Positions 1 to 9,343 of a stretch of 64,000 nucleotides of DNA are shown piece after piece. Each line of letters opens with the position of its first letter. Positions within the stretch are counted from its first letter, which is position 1. The stretch lies in contig NZ_CP118259.1 in assembly GCF_013337045.2 (NCBI RefSeq), positions 2,170,001 to 2,234,000 of the forward strand, given 5' to 3'. The translations under genes and the position numbers were made by a program. Origin of the DNA: Agrobacterium vitis. Its GTDB lineage: Bacteria > Pseudomonadota > Alphaproteobacteria > Rhizobiales > Rhizobiaceae. The notes below the pieces were generated by a model. The model was given only the letters and a program-made list of their open reading frames with translations, searched no databases and was not told the DNA's origin.

Positions 1-153
1 CGCTTCCGCACCACCTCCCCCGCCGCCATGTTCTTCCTCGGCGCAGGTGAGACACACCCGGCCCTGCACAACCCGGATTATGACTTTCCAGATGCGTTGA
101 TTGAGGTTGGAGCGAGGGTGTTTATGCGGGTGGTGCGGGGGAGATTGGGGTGA
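1..153 (+). CDS. C-terminal end of an M20-family amidohydrolase (partial)
   Basis: An open frame runs in from the left edge and ends at TGA 151-153, giving the last 50 residues of a protein. The tail reads MFFLGAGE followed by HNPDYDFPDALIEVGAR, the usual C-terminus of M20D amidohydrolases (hippurate hydrolase / N-acyl-amino-acid deacylase type). There the His of the HNPxYDF segment is one of the metal-site residues. The substrate cannot be told from this fragment. Family assignment comes from this short conserved tail only; the start and catalytic core lie outside the window. Confidence 0.75.
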   Translation, partial: RFRTTSPAAMFFLGAGETHPALHNPDYDFPDALIEVGARVFMRVVRGRLG

Positions 154-365
154 TTGGCCGCGAGGCATAGGTCTGCTGCCACTCGTCTGAGCGCGGAAAA
201 TAACCGAAGACTTTTGAGTGATCGGCAAAAACCAACTCGAAATGCTCATTGAGAGCCGCTACCCCAAAATTCAAATCCGGCGGACTCAAATTCTTTTATC
301 AGAGCCGTGACTAGCATTCCCAGAAGTACAGTACGTGTCACTCGGGAACCAACCGCACTGCACCG

Positions 366-683
366 CTAAGAATGCTCAGACCGTTCCCAGTATTCCAGCA
401 ATTTGCCGCTATCGGCTCGTGTTACAGGCAGGAAAATTGGGTCGGTGTGGGGGGTGCCGGTGCCGTGGCTGTAGATTTGCACGGTCTGGTCGTCCTGGCG
501 GATGACGGTGTAGGTCAGTTCGGTGTTTTTATCTGCCTCGCTCCGTCGCAGGCGGTAGCGGAGCAGCAGCGCCAGGACGGCCAGAAACACGCCCGGCGGG
601 ATCAGCAGCCAGAGGGCCTTGATCGCATCCGGCGAGGCGCGGAAGGTGGCGAGAAGGTCAGCCCAGATATCGTAAGTCTCCAT
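366..683 (-). CDS. Small single-pass membrane protein of unknown function
   Basis: A 105-residue protein beginning METYDIWADLL. One hydrophobic segment (about residues 26-44, LWLLIPPGVFLAVLALLL) is followed by a basic stop-transfer RYRLRR, so the N-terminus probably lies outside and the C-terminal 60 residues in the cytoplasm. I chose the ATG at 683 because a GGGAG sits about ten bases upstream; an upstream in-frame ATG at 707 has no such site. The protein resembles conserved rhizobial proteins of unknown role. The region just upstream is rich in stable inverted repeats (see 711-893), which suggests RNA-level control. No function is proposed. Confidence 0.6.
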   Translation of the reverse strand: METYDIWADLLATFRASPDAIKALWLLIPPGVFLAVLALLLRYRLRRSEADKNTELTYTVIRQDDQTVQIYSHGTGTPHTDPIFLPVTRADSGKLLEYWERSEHS

Positions 684-710
684 TGCGGCGCTCCCTGTGA
701 ACAACACGAG

Positions 711-893
711 CGATCACCGGAGGGTTTTGCCCTCTGGTGATCGGGGAGTTGGAAAGCCGTACACAAGACGACCGCCCCGACCTTTAAGCCGAAGCTCTGG
801 ACATACGCCGAGACCTCCCCGACCATAGAGAATGGTAGAGAGCGAACCGTATAGACACAGTTCACCGCCTCAGCCACAAACCTATGGCTGAGG
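711..893. other. Densely structured leader, candidate cis-RNA or ncRNA
   Basis: Several stems follow one another: 711-724 with 730-743 (14 bp with one G-T pair, 5-nt loop), TCGGGG 741-746 with CCCCGA 775-780, ACCAT/ATGGT around a 5-nt loop near 822-836, ATACG near 802 with CGTAT near 848, and 868-876 with 885-893 (9 bp, perfect). The block ends 28 bases upstream of the small membrane protein start at 683. Its stems do not follow codon logic and no T-run marks an intrinsic terminator. It may be the 5' leader of the minus-strand gene or an independent RNA; the strand is not settled by the sequence. Confidence 0.45.
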
Positions 894-1564
894 GGTGTCT
901 TTATAACGACCGACACAGGCCGTTGTGTAAGGGGTTTCCATGCCCCAAGATCGGCGCGTTACAACCGATCTCACCCGATGTTTAGCGCATAAAGGGTGGG
1001 GATTGGAAGTGGGGCAGATGGGATTTTATTGGGCGGGGATGAAGGCGTTGATGCAGCAAGATCAGCCCATTACCGCGCGGGCTTGCGGCACGAGTTTTTG
1101 ATAAAGCACACCCATGCGGCGAGAATTTCGCCACAGCAGCAATTTTTGCGCTGCATTATGCACAATCAATAAAATTATCTTTTTTCAAATCAGAATTTTC
1201 TCACGGGTGTACAGGATATTGGCGCGCGCCGGGCAAGCCCGGTTATTCTGGCGGGGCGATGATGGCCTCGCTATCAACCGGACGACGCCACATGATACGG
1301 AAAAGGCCGGTCAGGAGAACAAAATGACATCTGCATCCGCCATAGCAGCCAGCATCCCCCCAGCCCCCTCGCGGACGGGATATTTGATTGCCGCGAACCC
1401 CGCGCCGCCCATTGCAAAACCCACCGTGGTCACCTCATCCGCCGCCAGCGTTCCGTCTACCATCGCCGCCCTATCGGTCCGCGATACGTAAGCATTAGGC
1501 AGCGAGAGTTTGCCGGGTTCAGATTGAACCATAGGACACGGCGCAGACGTTTTGATATGCCGCT

Positions 1565-1743
1565 TACCCCCCTCTGCCTTGCCAGGCATCTCCCCCTCAA
1601 GGGGGGAGATCGGATGGTGGTGCATACCCGTTTTCCCATCAAGCCTGTTGCGAAATAGAATCGATTTTTATGCGCGTGAGAGGCCTGCTCCACGTCGATC
1701 TCCCCCCTTGAGGGGGAGATGTCCGGCAGGACAGAGGGGGGTA
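1565..1743. repeat. Paired inverted rhizobial interspersed repeats
   Basis: The arm at 1565-1612 reappears, inverted and nearly identical, at 1696-1743, with about 83 bases between. Each arm contains its own palindrome of CTCCCCC and GGGGGGAG around TCAA or TTGA. The sequence type (CCCCCCTCTGCC, CATCTCCCCCTC) is a familiar non-coding repeat of Rhizobium/Agrobacterium chromosomes. It lies just beyond the rpoD terminator. Confidence 0.75.
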
Positions 1744-1785
1744 AACCCCGCTCCATCAGCAACCATCTTCCTCACCCTAAGATGC

Positions 1786-1812
1786 AAAAACCCGGCGTTT
1801 CCGCCGGGTTTT
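1786..1812 (-). terminator. Intrinsic terminator of rpoD
   Basis: A perfect 11-bp stem (AAAACCCGGCG 1787-1797 with CGCCGGGTTTT 1802-1812) around a TTTC loop lies 24 bases beyond the rpoD stop. Read on the minus strand the stem ends in a run of T. The A-flanked symmetry could stop transcription from both sides. Confidence 0.9.
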
Positions 1813-1835
1813 CAACTTTTGTCTCTTGGCTAACC

Positions 1836-3881
1836 TTAGCTGTCCAGGAAGCTGCGCAGTTTGCGGCTCCGGCTTGGATGCTTGAGCTTGCGCAGGGCCT
1901 TGGCTTCGATCTGGCGGATACGTTCGCGGGTGACCGAGAACTGTTGGCCGACTTCTTCCAGCGTGTGGTCGGTGTTCATGCCGATGCCGAAGCGCATGCG
2001 CAGCACGCGCTCTTCGCGCGGTGTCAGCGAGGCCAGCACGCGAGTTGTGGTTTCGCGCAGGTTGGCCTGGATGGCGGCATCGATGGGCAGCAGCGCGTTC
2101 TTGTCCTCGATGAAGTCGCCGAGATGCGAATCTTCCTCGTCGCCCACGGGGGTTTCGAGCGAGATCGGCTCCTTGGCGATTTTCAGCACCTTGCGAACTT
2201 TTTCGAGCGGCATGGCCAGCTTTTCAGCCAGTTCTTCCGGGGTGGGTTCGCGGCCAATTTCGTGCAGCATCTGGCGCGAGGTACGAACGATCTTGTTGAT
2301 CGTTTCGATCATATGCACCGGAATACGGATCGTGCGGGCCTGGTCGGCAATCGAACGGGTGATTGCCTGCCTGATCCACCACGTCGCATAGGTGGAGAAC
2401 TTATAGCCGCGCCGGTATTCGAACTTATCAACCGCCTTCATCAGGCCGATATTGCCTTCCTGAATCAGGTCGAGGAATTGCAGGCCGCGATTGGTGTATT
2501 TCTTGGCAATCGAAATAACCAGACGCAGATTGGCCTCGACCATTTCCTTCTTGGCGATCCGGGCTTCGCGTTCGCCCTTCTGTACCATGGAGACGATACG
2601 GCGGAATTCGGCGATGGAAATGCCGGTTTCGGTGGCCAGATTCTGGATTTCCTGACGAATTTCCCGGATCGTGTTGTTTTCCTCGCGGGCGAAATCCTTC
2701 CAGCCGCGGGCAGCAAGATTTCCGACCGACTTCATCCAGTTGGGATCAAGTTCCGCGCCCTGATACTGCTCCAGGAAGCTATCGCGCTTGACGCCGTAGC
2801 TTTCAGCCAGCCGCAACAGACGGCCTTCGTTCTGCATCAGGCGCTTGGAAATGTCGTAGAGCTGCTCGACAAGGCTGTCGATACGGTTCTGGTTCAGCGA
2901 CAGCGATTTGACTGCCGTGATCAGCTGATCCTTCAGTTCCTTGTAACGCCGCTCCTGGCCGGATGACAGCGTGCCGGCACAGGCCAGCCGCGCTTCCACC
3001 TGCTGGTCCTGCAACTTGCGCAGCTTCTTGTAGGTATCGGCGATCAGGTCGAGGGTTTCCATGACCTGCGGGCGCAGCTCGGCTTCCATGGCGGCCAGCG
3101 AAAGATTGGACTCGTCTTCGTCCTCTTCCTCTTCTTCCGGCATCTGCATGTCGCCGCCGACATTGGTGATGTCGTCTTCGCTGGAGCGGACCCGGCGGGT
3201 CTTTTCCTTTTCCTCGGCAGCCTTGCGGTCCGCCTCGATCTTTTCCGGGCTCTGGAATTGCGGTGCGGCCTTGGCCTCGGGACCGGAATAGGTGGTCTCG
3301 AGATCGATGATCTCGCGCAGCAGTGTCGTGCCTTCGTTCAGCTCGTCACGCCAGATAATCAGCGCCTGGAAGGTCAGCGGGCTCTCGCAGAGACCGGCGA
3401 TCATCGTTTCGCGGCCAGCCTCGATGCGCTTGGCAATGGCGATTTCGCCTTCGCGCGACAGAAGCTCGACCGAGCCCATTTCGCGCAGATACATGCGCAC
3501 CGGGTCGTCCGTGCGGTCTGTCGGTTCTTTCTTCTTGGCTGTGGCAACAGCGGTATTGCCAGCAGGTGCCAGCTCGCCGCCTTCGCTTTCGGCTTCTTCG
3601 TCGTTATCGCTTTCTTCGGCCGCCGGATCTTCGGCGTCCTCGTCCTCGACAACGTTGATGCCCATGTCGGAAAGCATCGCCATGGTGTCTTCGATCTGCT
3701 CCGAGGTCACTTCCTCAGACGGCAGAACCGAATTCAGCTCATCCATAGTGACGTAGCCGCGCTTCTTGGCGGCTTTGATCATTTTCTTGACCGCGTCATC
3801 CGAAAGATCGAGAAGCGGACCGTCGGTCGCGCCATCGCGCTCGTTCTCGGCTTCTTCGTTTTCCTTGACCTTGGTTGCCAT
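1836..3881 (-). CDS. rpoD: RNA polymerase primary sigma factor RpoD (sigma-70)
   Basis: A 681-residue group 1 sigma factor. In order: region 1.1 (about residues 20-90), a very acidic linker (about 95-130), region 1.2 ([11 protein letters not shown]), the non-conserved region with another acidic patch, region 2 with the [17 protein letters not shown] and [10 protein letters not shown] core that binds RNA polymerase and the -10 element, region 3, and region 4 ([20 protein letters not shown]) that reads the -35 element. The start [10 protein letters not shown] at 3881 matches the rhizobial family; a longer in-frame reading from 3962 has no family-like N-terminus. It sits downstream of dnaG on the same strand, as in the ancestral macromolecular-synthesis cluster, but 685 bases separate them, so it probably has its own promoter. 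Confidence 0.97.
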   Translation of the reverse strand: MATKVKENEEAENERDGATDGPLLDLSDDAVKKMIKAAKKRGYVTMDELNSVLPSEEVTSEQIEDTMAMLSDMGINVVEDEDAEDPAAEESDNDEEAESEGGELAPAGNTAVATAKKKEPTDRTDDPVRMYLREMGSVELLSREGEIAIAKRIEAGRETMIAGLCESPLTFQALIIWRDELNEGTTLLREIIDLETTYSGPEAKAAPQFQSPEKIEADRKAAEEKEKTRRVRSSEDDITNVGGDMQMPEEEEEDEDESNLSLAAMEAELRPQVMETLDLIADTYKKLRKLQDQQVEARLACAGTLSSGQERRYKELKDQLITAVKSLSLNQNRIDSLVEQLYDISKRLMQNEGRLLRLAESYGVKRDSFLEQYQGAELDPNWMKSVGNLAARGWKDFAREENNTIREIRQEIQNLATETGISIAEFRRIVSMVQKGEREARIAKKEMVEANLRLVISIAKKYTNRGLQFLDLIQEGNIGLMKAVDKFEYRRGYKFSTYATWWIRQAITRSIADQARTIRIPVHMIETINKIVRTSRQMLHEIGREPTPEELAEKLAMPLEKVRKVLKIAKEPISLETPVGDEEDSHLGDFIEDKNALLPIDAAIQANLRETTTRVLASLTPREERVLRMRFGIGMNTDHTLEEVGQQFSVTRERIRQIEAKALRKLKHPSRSRKLRSFLDS

Positions 3882-4566
3882 ATGTCTCGTCGCTTTCCCT
3901 GACGCTTCAATTTTCCGCAGTGCTGTCACGCGCCAGATGGGGCATAGCCTTGCACCGACCACTGCGAATCACTGGTTACGACCTACAGTGCCATGCGTTG
4001 ACCATACGCACGAAACGCTCTGTAAAACCCTAAATGTGCAGCATAATTTCTCAAACCAGATGCGGCCGAAGATAAACCATGCCCTAAATGCCGAACGATA
4101 TACCAGCCTTGTTACGTTTTACACGCTCTAAAGGCCGTTACGCCGCGATGTCTAATTCCCGATTGACCACCATGGTTCCCGCCGATTGCAGTATAACTGC
4201 ACAAACAGGCGACGAAGCCCGCCAGCATAGACCCGGCGCAACCTGCGTCACCTCATTTTTTCGTTTGACCGTGATTCCCACAATTTATCGATACGTCAAG
4301 CCTCTTAAAGCGATTGTGCCTGTTGATATCGCGAAAAAACCATTCATCTCGCTCTACGCTCCTTATCTAACGCCTCCATACGCGCCACACGTGGCAGGGA
4401 GCCATTCAATCGTCACGTCATTAACCCGTCCTTTTGGAACATCCTTTCGGGACAGGCACGGCCTCGATCTCAGGAACTTCACCCGGTTTGAACTGAAATC
4501 TAGGCACTCACGCCGCCGATACAAGGGGCGCGGTCGGTATCTGCCATAACAAAGCTTGCAAAAGCG
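3882..4566. other. dnaG-rpoD intergenic region, presumed rpoD promoter region
   Basis: 685 bases with no credible gene; the short plus-strand frames here lack ribosome sites and family features. It carries one copy of an interspersed repeat (3984-4050) about 100 bases upstream of the rpoD start. I could not pick a clear promoter by eye. Confidence 0.5.
3984..4050 (-). repeat. Interspersed repeat family A, copy 1
   Basis: Read on the minus strand: GAAATTATGC, then a spacer, TTTACAGAGCG, TTCGTGCG, and ACGCATGGCACTGTA. This follows the same order of blocks as the full copy at 44224-44326, with some drift. It lies between dnaG and rpoD and may be transcribed as part of the rpoD leader. Confidence 0.6.
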
Positions 4567-6591
4567 TTATGAATTGTGACCATAAGCTGGTCCCTTGACA
4601 CGGCCCGACATCACGCCGAAGCCATCGATGATCGCTTCCTGGTTCTCCATCCGAACGATTTCCAGCTGCACTTCCTGCAAAACCGACATCAGTCCATCGA
4701 TCCGCCCGGCATCATCAGCCTCGGTGGCTTCGGCAATCTCGCGTTCCAGCTCGATACGCTGGCGGCGCAGCGCCTTGGCACGCTTATGCAGGGACAGCGC
4801 CTGGGTATAGCCCTCGCGGGCGTCTTCCAGTGCGGCCACCGTCGTTGCCGTCCACAGTCTGGCATTGCGGATCTGCTGGTCCAGCGCCTTTAGCAGCGTA
4901 TCGAAACCACTCGCCGTCAGCCGTTCGGACAGATCTTCGCGGGTCAGCTGCGCCCCGGTTTGCGCAACCGCAGTCAGTACTGCTGGCCAAAGCCTTTGCA
5001 GATCACGGCTGTCGAAATCGATGCAGGAAATCTCGTCATAATCCTCCTGCAACAATTGCGGATGATTGACGATGGTCAGCGCCAGCACGCTTTCGCGCAG
5101 GCTGGGCTGGTCGTGGCTGCGACTAACCATGCCCGACCGGGTCAGCCGGTCGGAGGCCACCGTGCTGCCGGGACGCTGGCCACCCGGCCCGCCGCGTCCA
5201 CCCGCCCCGTTTTGAAAACGGCCATTGCCAGGCCGGTTGCCGGAAAAGCCACCACCACCCCGCTCGAAATTGCCGCGCCCGGCGCGAGCCGTCCCCTGCC
5301 CCTGGAAGAACCCATAGAGCCGGTCGCGGACATTCTGCTGATAGTGGCGACGCACATTCTCATCAGCAATGATATTGACGATCTGCTTTAACCGCGCCTC
5401 CAGCTCGGCGCGCTGCTCTGGCGTATCGAACCGGCCTTGGCCTGTTTCGCGTACCCAGACCATTTCATCCAGAGAGCGGGCCTCGGCCAGCACCCTATCG
5501 AAAGGCGCACGGCCATCCTGTTTGACCAGATCGTCGGGGTCCTTGCCATCCGGCAGCATAGCAAAGCGGACGCTCTTGCCGGGTTTCAGATGCGGCAGCG
5601 CAAGATCGACAGCGCGAAACGCCGCACGCTGCCCGGCACCGTCGCCATCGAAACACAGAACCGGCTGCGGCGTCATTTTCCACATCAGTTCCAGCTGGTT
5701 TTCGGTCAGCGCCGTACCGAGTGGCGCAACGGCATTTTCGACGCCCGCCTGATAGAGCGCGATCACATCCATATAGCCTTCCACGGCTATGATCGTCTCT
5801 GCTCCATCGGCGCCCTGAAGCGTCCGCCTGGCGCGGGAGAAATTATAGAGCACATTGCCCTTGTGAAACAGTTCCGTCTCGTTGGAATTGAGATATTTGG
5901 CGGGCGCATCCGGCGACATCGCCCGACCGCCAAAGGCAATCACCTTGTCGCGGGAAGACAGGATTGGAAACATGATCCGATCACGGAAACGGTCATAGGA
6001 GACCGGAATATCCGGCCCATGTACCACCAGCCCGCAGGCCTCGATCTGCTCTTTCGGCACGCCTTTGCCAGCCAGATGTTCCTTCAGCGCATTGCGGCTT
6101 TCCGGCGCATAGCCCAGCCGGAAGGTCTCGATGGTGCGGCCCGAAAGCCCGCGCTCCCGCAGATAGGCCCGCGCCTTGGCGCCCTGGGCTGCTTGCAGCT
6201 GGTCCTGGAAGAACAGGGTGGCCATTTCCATGACATCCTGAAGGCTGGTGCGCTCGCGCTCACGCTCTATGTCGCGCACATCCACCTTGGGCATGGCGAT
6301 ACCGGCCATGTCGGCAATCCGCTCGACGGCTTCCGGAAAGTTAAGGCCTTCCAGATCGGTCAGGAAGCGAAAATGATCGCCGGACACACCGCAGCCGAAG
6401 CAATGGTAACGGCCCTTGCGATCCTCACAGTGAAAGCTCGGGCTTTTTTCGCCATGAAACGGGCAGCAGGCCCAGTAATCGCCGCGCGACACGTTGGTTT
6501 TCTTGCGATCCCACGGCACGCGCGCGCCAATCACGGCCGAAATCGGCACGCGGTCGCGGATCTCGTCGAGAAAGTCGTTTGAAAAGCGCAT
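4567..6591 (-). CDS. dnaG: DNA primase DnaG
   Basis: A 674-residue primase that makes RNA primers for replication. The CHC2 zinc finger is intact (C43, H46, C64, C67), followed by the catalytic core and the Toprim domain with its Glu (IIAVEGYMDV, about residue 270) and DGD (VLCFDGDGAG, about residue 314). A glycine-arginine-rich linker (about residues 440-480) leads to the C-terminal helicase-binding domain. Such a long disordered linker is common in rhizobial DnaG. The start MRFSNDFLDEIRDRVP is typical, with AAGG upstream. rpoD follows on the same strand. Confidence 0.97.
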   Translation of the reverse strand: MRFSNDFLDEIRDRVPISAVIGARVPWDRKKTNVSRGDYWACCPFHGEKSPSFHCEDRKGRYHCFGCGVSGDHFRFLTDLEGLNFPEAVERIADMAGIAMPKVDVRDIERERERTSLQDVMEMATLFFQDQLQAAQGAKARAYLRERGLSGRTIETFRLGYAPESRNALKEHLAGKGVPKEQIEACGLVVHGPDIPVSYDRFRDRIMFPILSSRDKVIAFGGRAMSPDAPAKYLNSNETELFHKGNVLYNFSRARRTLQGADGAETIIAVEGYMDVIALYQAGVENAVAPLGTALTENQLELMWKMTPQPVLCFDGDGAGQRAAFRAVDLALPHLKPGKSVRFAMLPDGKDPDDLVKQDGRAPFDRVLAEARSLDEMVWVRETGQGRFDTPEQRAELEARLKQIVNIIADENVRRHYQQNVRDRLYGFFQGQGTARAGRGNFERGGGGFSGNRPGNGRFQNGAGGRGGPGGQRPGSTVASDRLTRSGMVSRSHDQPSLRESVLALTIVNHPQLLQEDYDEISCIDFDSRDLQRLWPAVLTAVAQTGAQLTREDLSERLTASGFDTLLKALDQQIRNARLWTATTVAALEDAREGYTQALSLHKRAKALRRQRIELEREIAEATEADDAGRIDGLMSVLQEVQLEIVRMENQEAIIDGFGVMSGRVKGPAYGHNS

Positions 6592-6826
6592 TGGGCAACC
6601 TTGAGGAATGATCTGGTTATATAGGAGGTATGAAAGGCAAGCGCCACGGCTTTCATGGGATGTGCCCGCTATTCACATGTGCTTTCCCCTTTGCGCCCTC
6701 CATGCTCCAGCGTCTGCAGTCCCTTTCCGGCCTTTGGCCCATCATAAGGGCACATCCCATTCGAAAATGAGGGAAATCCCCGGGCCTCAAAATGAGCCAA
6801 CGACTCCCAAGGAGCAAGCGTTGGGA

Positions 6827-6862
6827 TTGACAACAAGCCCAGGCTCGATATTTTATCGATAA
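6827..6862 (+). promoter_or_regulatory. bioY-bioB promoter with BioR operator
   Basis: A TTGACA at 6827-6832 and TATTTT at 6849-6854, 16 bases apart, form a plausible sigma-70 promoter. The palindrome TTATCGATAA at 6853-6862 overlaps the -10 edge and fits the consensus TTATMKATAA described for the GntR-family biotin repressor BioR of alphaproteobacteria. Repression by occlusion is the inference. Confidence 0.75.
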
Positions 6863-6895
6863 TTTTTCAAAATAGACATAAAAATTGGAGGCAAC

Positions 6896-7474
6896 ATGGA
6901 CATTTCCCTTCTTTCTCGAGTCAATAAGAATGCGTTTTATATTTTTATCGATAAAATAATCATTGTTTCTGTCGGCGTGCTGCTGATGACCTTGGCGGCC
7001 AAAGTGCAGATCCCCTTCTGGCCGGTCCCAATGACACTGCATACCTTTGCGGTGATGGCGTTCGCGCTGATGCTTGGGCCGCAGATGTCGCTGACCATCT
7101 TCACCACCTACCTGGCCGTCGGTGCTGTCGGTGCGCCCGTGTTTTCCGGCTCGCCGGAACGCGGCATCGGGCTTGCCTATATGATGGGACCAACTGGCGG
7201 CTATCTTGCTGGATACTGGCTGGCGGCCTGGCTCACCGGTTTGATCGGCCATGGACGCGGGCTGGTGATGCACCTTCTTGCCAGTTTTGCTGGGCTGGCA
7301 TTGGTCTATGCCGCAGGCCTCGCCTGGCTTGCCTTCTTCGTTCCGACCGCAACACTGCTAACCGTTGGCCTCCTGCCCTTTCTGGGCGGTGACCTGGTGA
7401 AATGTGTGCTTGCGGCGCTGATCGCCAGCCAGTGGCCATCAAAGACAAAACGCCAGCAGGAGACGGAGCAATGA
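6896..7474 (+). CDS. bioY: BioY biotin transporter (S component)
   Basis: A 192-residue membrane protein of the BioY family, which takes up biotin alone or as the substrate-binding part of an ECF transporter. It has about six hydrophobic segments and the family pattern [19 protein letters not shown] followed by a conserved GxxGxxxGPTGGYLxG-type stretch ([13 protein letters not shown]). GGAGG precedes the ATG. Codons 17-22 are unusually AT-rich because a second BioR box is embedded there. Its stop overlaps the bioB start (ATGA), so the two are co-translated. No bioMN genes are nearby. Confidence 0.95.
   Translation: MDISLLSRVNKNAFYIFIDKIIIVSVGVLLMTLAAKVQIPFWPVPMTLHTFAVMAFALMLGPQMSLTIFTTYLAVGAVGAPVFSGSPERGIGLAYMMGPTGGYLAGYWLAAWLTGLIGHGRGLVMHLLASFAGLALVYAAGLAWLAFFVPTATLLTVGLLPFLGGDLVKCVLAALIASQWPSKTKRQQETEQ
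6945..6954 (+). promoter_or_regulatory. Second BioR box inside bioY
   Basis: A second exact TTATCGATAA, 92 bases downstream of the first (start to start) and within the bioY reading frame (codons for FIDK). It could let BioR bridge two sites or block elongation. Exact identity to the first box in an otherwise GC-rich gene argues against chance. Confidence 0.65.
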
Positions 7475-8457
7475 GTCGGGCGGCGGGCGAAATTCGCCAT
7501 GACTGGAGCGTGGAAGAGATCGTCACCCTTCACAATCTACCCCTTCTGGAATTGATCGGCCATGCCAACGCTGTCCATGGCCGTCACCACGACCCAAATG
7601 CCGTGCAGAAGGCAAGCCTGCTGTCGATCAAGACCGGCGGGTGTCCGGAAGACTGCGCCTATTGCCCGCAATCGGCCCATCACCGGGAGGTGAAGCTGAC
7701 GAAGGATCGCCTCATGCAGCCAGACAGCGTGCTGGCGCTTGCAAAGCGGGCAAGGGATGCCGGTGCCGAGCGCTTCTGCATGGGGGCAGCGTGGCGGCAG
7801 GTGCGCGATGGCAAAGAGTTTGACGCCGTACTGACCATGGTGCGCGGCGTTCGCGATCTCGGCATGGAAGCCTGCGTGACACTCGGCATGCTGGAAAAGC
7901 ACCAGGCTGAGAAACTGGCCGAGGCTGGACTAACGGCTTACAACCATAATCTGGACACCAGTCCGGAATTTTACGGTGAGATCATCACCACCCGCAGCTA
8001 TGCAGACCGGCTGGAAACCCTGTCCATCGTCCGCTCTTTCGGCATCGACCTCTGTTGCGGCGGCATTATCGGCATGGGCGAGACCATCCGCGATCGCGCC
8101 TCCATGCTCCAGGTCCTGGCATCGATGCGCCCGCATCCCGAAAGCGTCCCGATCAACGCGCTGGTGCCTGTGGAGGGGACACCGCTTGCCGCCATGCCGC
8201 GGATCGATCCGCTGGAACTGGTGCGCATGGTGGCGACGACAAGGATCGTCATGCCGAGATCCACGGTCCGCCTGTCGGCCGGTCGCTCGACATTAAACCG
8301 GGAAGCGCAAATTCTTTGTCTGGTCTCCGGTGCCAACTCGGTCTTCTACGGCGATACGCTGTTGACCACACCCAATGCCGGCATAGGTGAGGACAAGGCA
8401 CTGTTTGCCGCTATCGGCGCATTGCCACGAGAGGCTGCGCCACTCGCCGCAGAATAA
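7471..8457 (+). CDS. bioB: Biotin synthase BioB
   Basis: A 328-residue radical-SAM enzyme that inserts sulfur into dethiobiotin. The [4Fe-4S] motif C58-x3-C62-x2-C65 ([10 protein letters not shown]) is intact, as are the later cysteines ([18 protein letters not shown]) and the Arg of RLSAGR that hold the auxiliary [2Fe-2S] cluster. The start [13 protein letters not shown] at 7471 overlaps the bioY stop and has GGAG upstream; an in-frame start at 7402 would lie deep inside bioY. bioF, bioD and bioA are not in the window, so uptake and the last step are paired here. Confidence 0.97.
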   Translation: MSRAAGEIRHDWSVEEIVTLHNLPLLELIGHANAVHGRHHDPNAVQKASLLSIKTGGCPEDCAYCPQSAHHREVKLTKDRLMQPDSVLALAKRARDAGAERFCMGAAWRQVRDGKEFDAVLTMVRGVRDLGMEACVTLGMLEKHQAEKLAEAGLTAYNHNLDTSPEFYGEIITTRSYADRLETLSIVRSFGIDLCCGGIIGMGETIRDRASMLQVLASMRPHPESVPINALVPVEGTPLAAMPRIDPLELVRMVATTRIVMPRSTVRLSAGRSTLNREAQILCLVSGANSVFYGDTLLTTPNAGIGEDKALFAAIGALPREAAPLAAE

Positions 8458-8483
8458 AGAAAGCGAGAAGCTGCCATAGATAT

Positions 8484-8533
8484 AAAGCGCTTTAGCGACC
8501 CGTTGTGCGCCATCTATGGCGCACAACGCTGTA
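8484..8533 (+). repeat. Interspersed repeat family A, copy 2, acting as hairpin between bioB and yqeY
   Basis: The second half of the family A repeat: AAGCGCTTTAGCGACC, then CGTTGTGCGCCA (8501-8512) paired perfectly with TGGCGCACAACG (8517-8528) and ending CGCTGTA. The 12-bp stem with a TCTA loop lies between two convergent genes and could end transcription from either side, although there is no strong T-run. Confidence 0.7.
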
Positions 8534-8549
8534 TACGGCGACTTCGGCC

Positions 8550-9005
8550 TTACTTCGTCAAAAGCTCTTTCACCACGCCGGAGGCCTTGGCGAAATCCAT
8601 CTGACCGGCATAGCGTTCTTTCAAAGCGGCCATCACCTTGCCCATGTCGCGCACGCCTTCGGCGCTGATTTCGGTGATGATGCCAGAAATCGCTTCGCGG
8701 ACTTTATCGTCATCCATCTGCTCGGGCATGAAGCCCTTGATGATCGCCACTTCCTCACGCTCCTGGGCGGCAAGCTCGGGGCGGGCATTGTCTTCGTAGA
8801 TCTTGGCCGATTCCTCACGCTGCTTCACCAGCTTGGCCATCAGCTGAAGGATGTCGTCGTCGCTGGCCTCGGCCTTGCCCTCGCCGCGATTGGCGATATC
8901 GCGGTCCTTGATGGCCGATTGCACCAGGCGGATGGTGGAAAGCCGACGGCTGTCCTTGGCTTTCATCGCTTCCTTCAGCGCAGTCGTCAGATCCTCGCGT
9001 AGCAT
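8550..9005 (-). CDS. GatB/YqeY domain-containing protein
   Basis: A 151-residue, mostly helical protein of the YqeY family, which resembles the C-terminal domain of the amidotransferase subunit GatB. Family hallmarks are the N-terminal RLSTIRLVQSAIKDRDI and the stretch FMPEQMDDDKVREAI followed by DMGKVMAALKERYAGQMD. A role in charged-tRNA metabolism is suspected but unproven. AAGGAG precedes the ATG. It is divergent from carA. Confidence 0.93.
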   Translation of the reverse strand: MLREDLTTALKEAMKAKDSRRLSTIRLVQSAIKDRDIANRGEGKAEASDDDILQLMAKLVKQREESAKIYEDNARPELAAQEREEVAIIKGFMPEQMDDDKVREAISGIITEISAEGVRDMGKVMAALKERYAGQMDFAKASGVVKELLTK

Positions 9006-9343
9006 GTCTTCATCTCCTTGGGTGACTGTGGAGCCCCTGGCCGCCGTTCAAACGGCATCGTGGCTCGCTTCAGGCGTGGTGATACCCCTCCCAGAGGCTC
9101 CGCGCAATGCGGGGGTCTTTCAAGACTTCAAGGGAAAACACCTCTTTTGCCAGAGGAACAATTGACCCGGCCCACGCTTCTCGTCTATGTACCATCGCCT
9201 GCACAGACATCGACATCAGGTTCCCGCACGCGCATCCTCTTGCTGCGCGAGGACCCTTGGCACAACTAGATACTGGCACATACAGATAGCCACGCGCCGC
9301 CGGTTTGCATCGGCCGGGGCAAGCGGCTGGAAAAGGAACGGAT
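9006..9343 (+). promoter_or_regulatory. yqeY-carA divergent intergenic region with carA promoter
   Basis: 338 bases shared by two divergent genes. On the plus strand TTGACC (9162-9167) and CTATGT (9185-9190) are 17 bases apart, a good sigma-70 fit, predicting a carA leader of about 145 bases. I see no clear arginine or pyrimidine operator. Confidence 0.5.

Larger units (their letters stand above)
684..1835. other. Long gap without a convincing gene
   Basis: About 1.15 kb between the small membrane protein and rpoD. It holds, left to right, a densely structured stretch (711-893), a short GC hairpin CCGGGCAAGCCCGG near 1230 followed by TTATTCT, an AT-rich tract (1160-1205), a dubious short ORF at 1324-1491 that I do not call, a pair of inverted rhizobial repeats (1565-1743) and the rpoD terminator (1786-1812). 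The combination of repeats and weak ORFs reads as a decayed or rearranged intergenic region. Confidence 0.6.

Noticed and set aside
602..916. Minus-strand ORF through the structured region 711-893
   Set aside because: The frame spans strong hairpins, lacks a ribosome site and overlaps the small membrane protein in another frame; RNA structure explains the region better.
1324..1491. 55-codon plus-strand ORF with a good GGAG site
   Set aside because: The product is a monotone Ala/Ser/Pro sequence of the kind produced by reading opposite a GC-rich frame. The minus strand over the same bases gives a more protein-like fragment but with no good start, so neither is called.
1719..2966. Long plus-strand ORF opposite rpoD
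   Set aside because: It is antisense to a certain gene, has no family features and is a by-product of codon bias.
5437..6582. Long ORF opposite dnaG
   Set aside because: Antisense shadow; composition biased to His/Gln/Arg, no ribosome site.
6653..7273. Minus-strand ORF overlapping the bioY promoter and gene
   Set aside because: It would cover the BioR operator and bioY, and its product is not protein-like.
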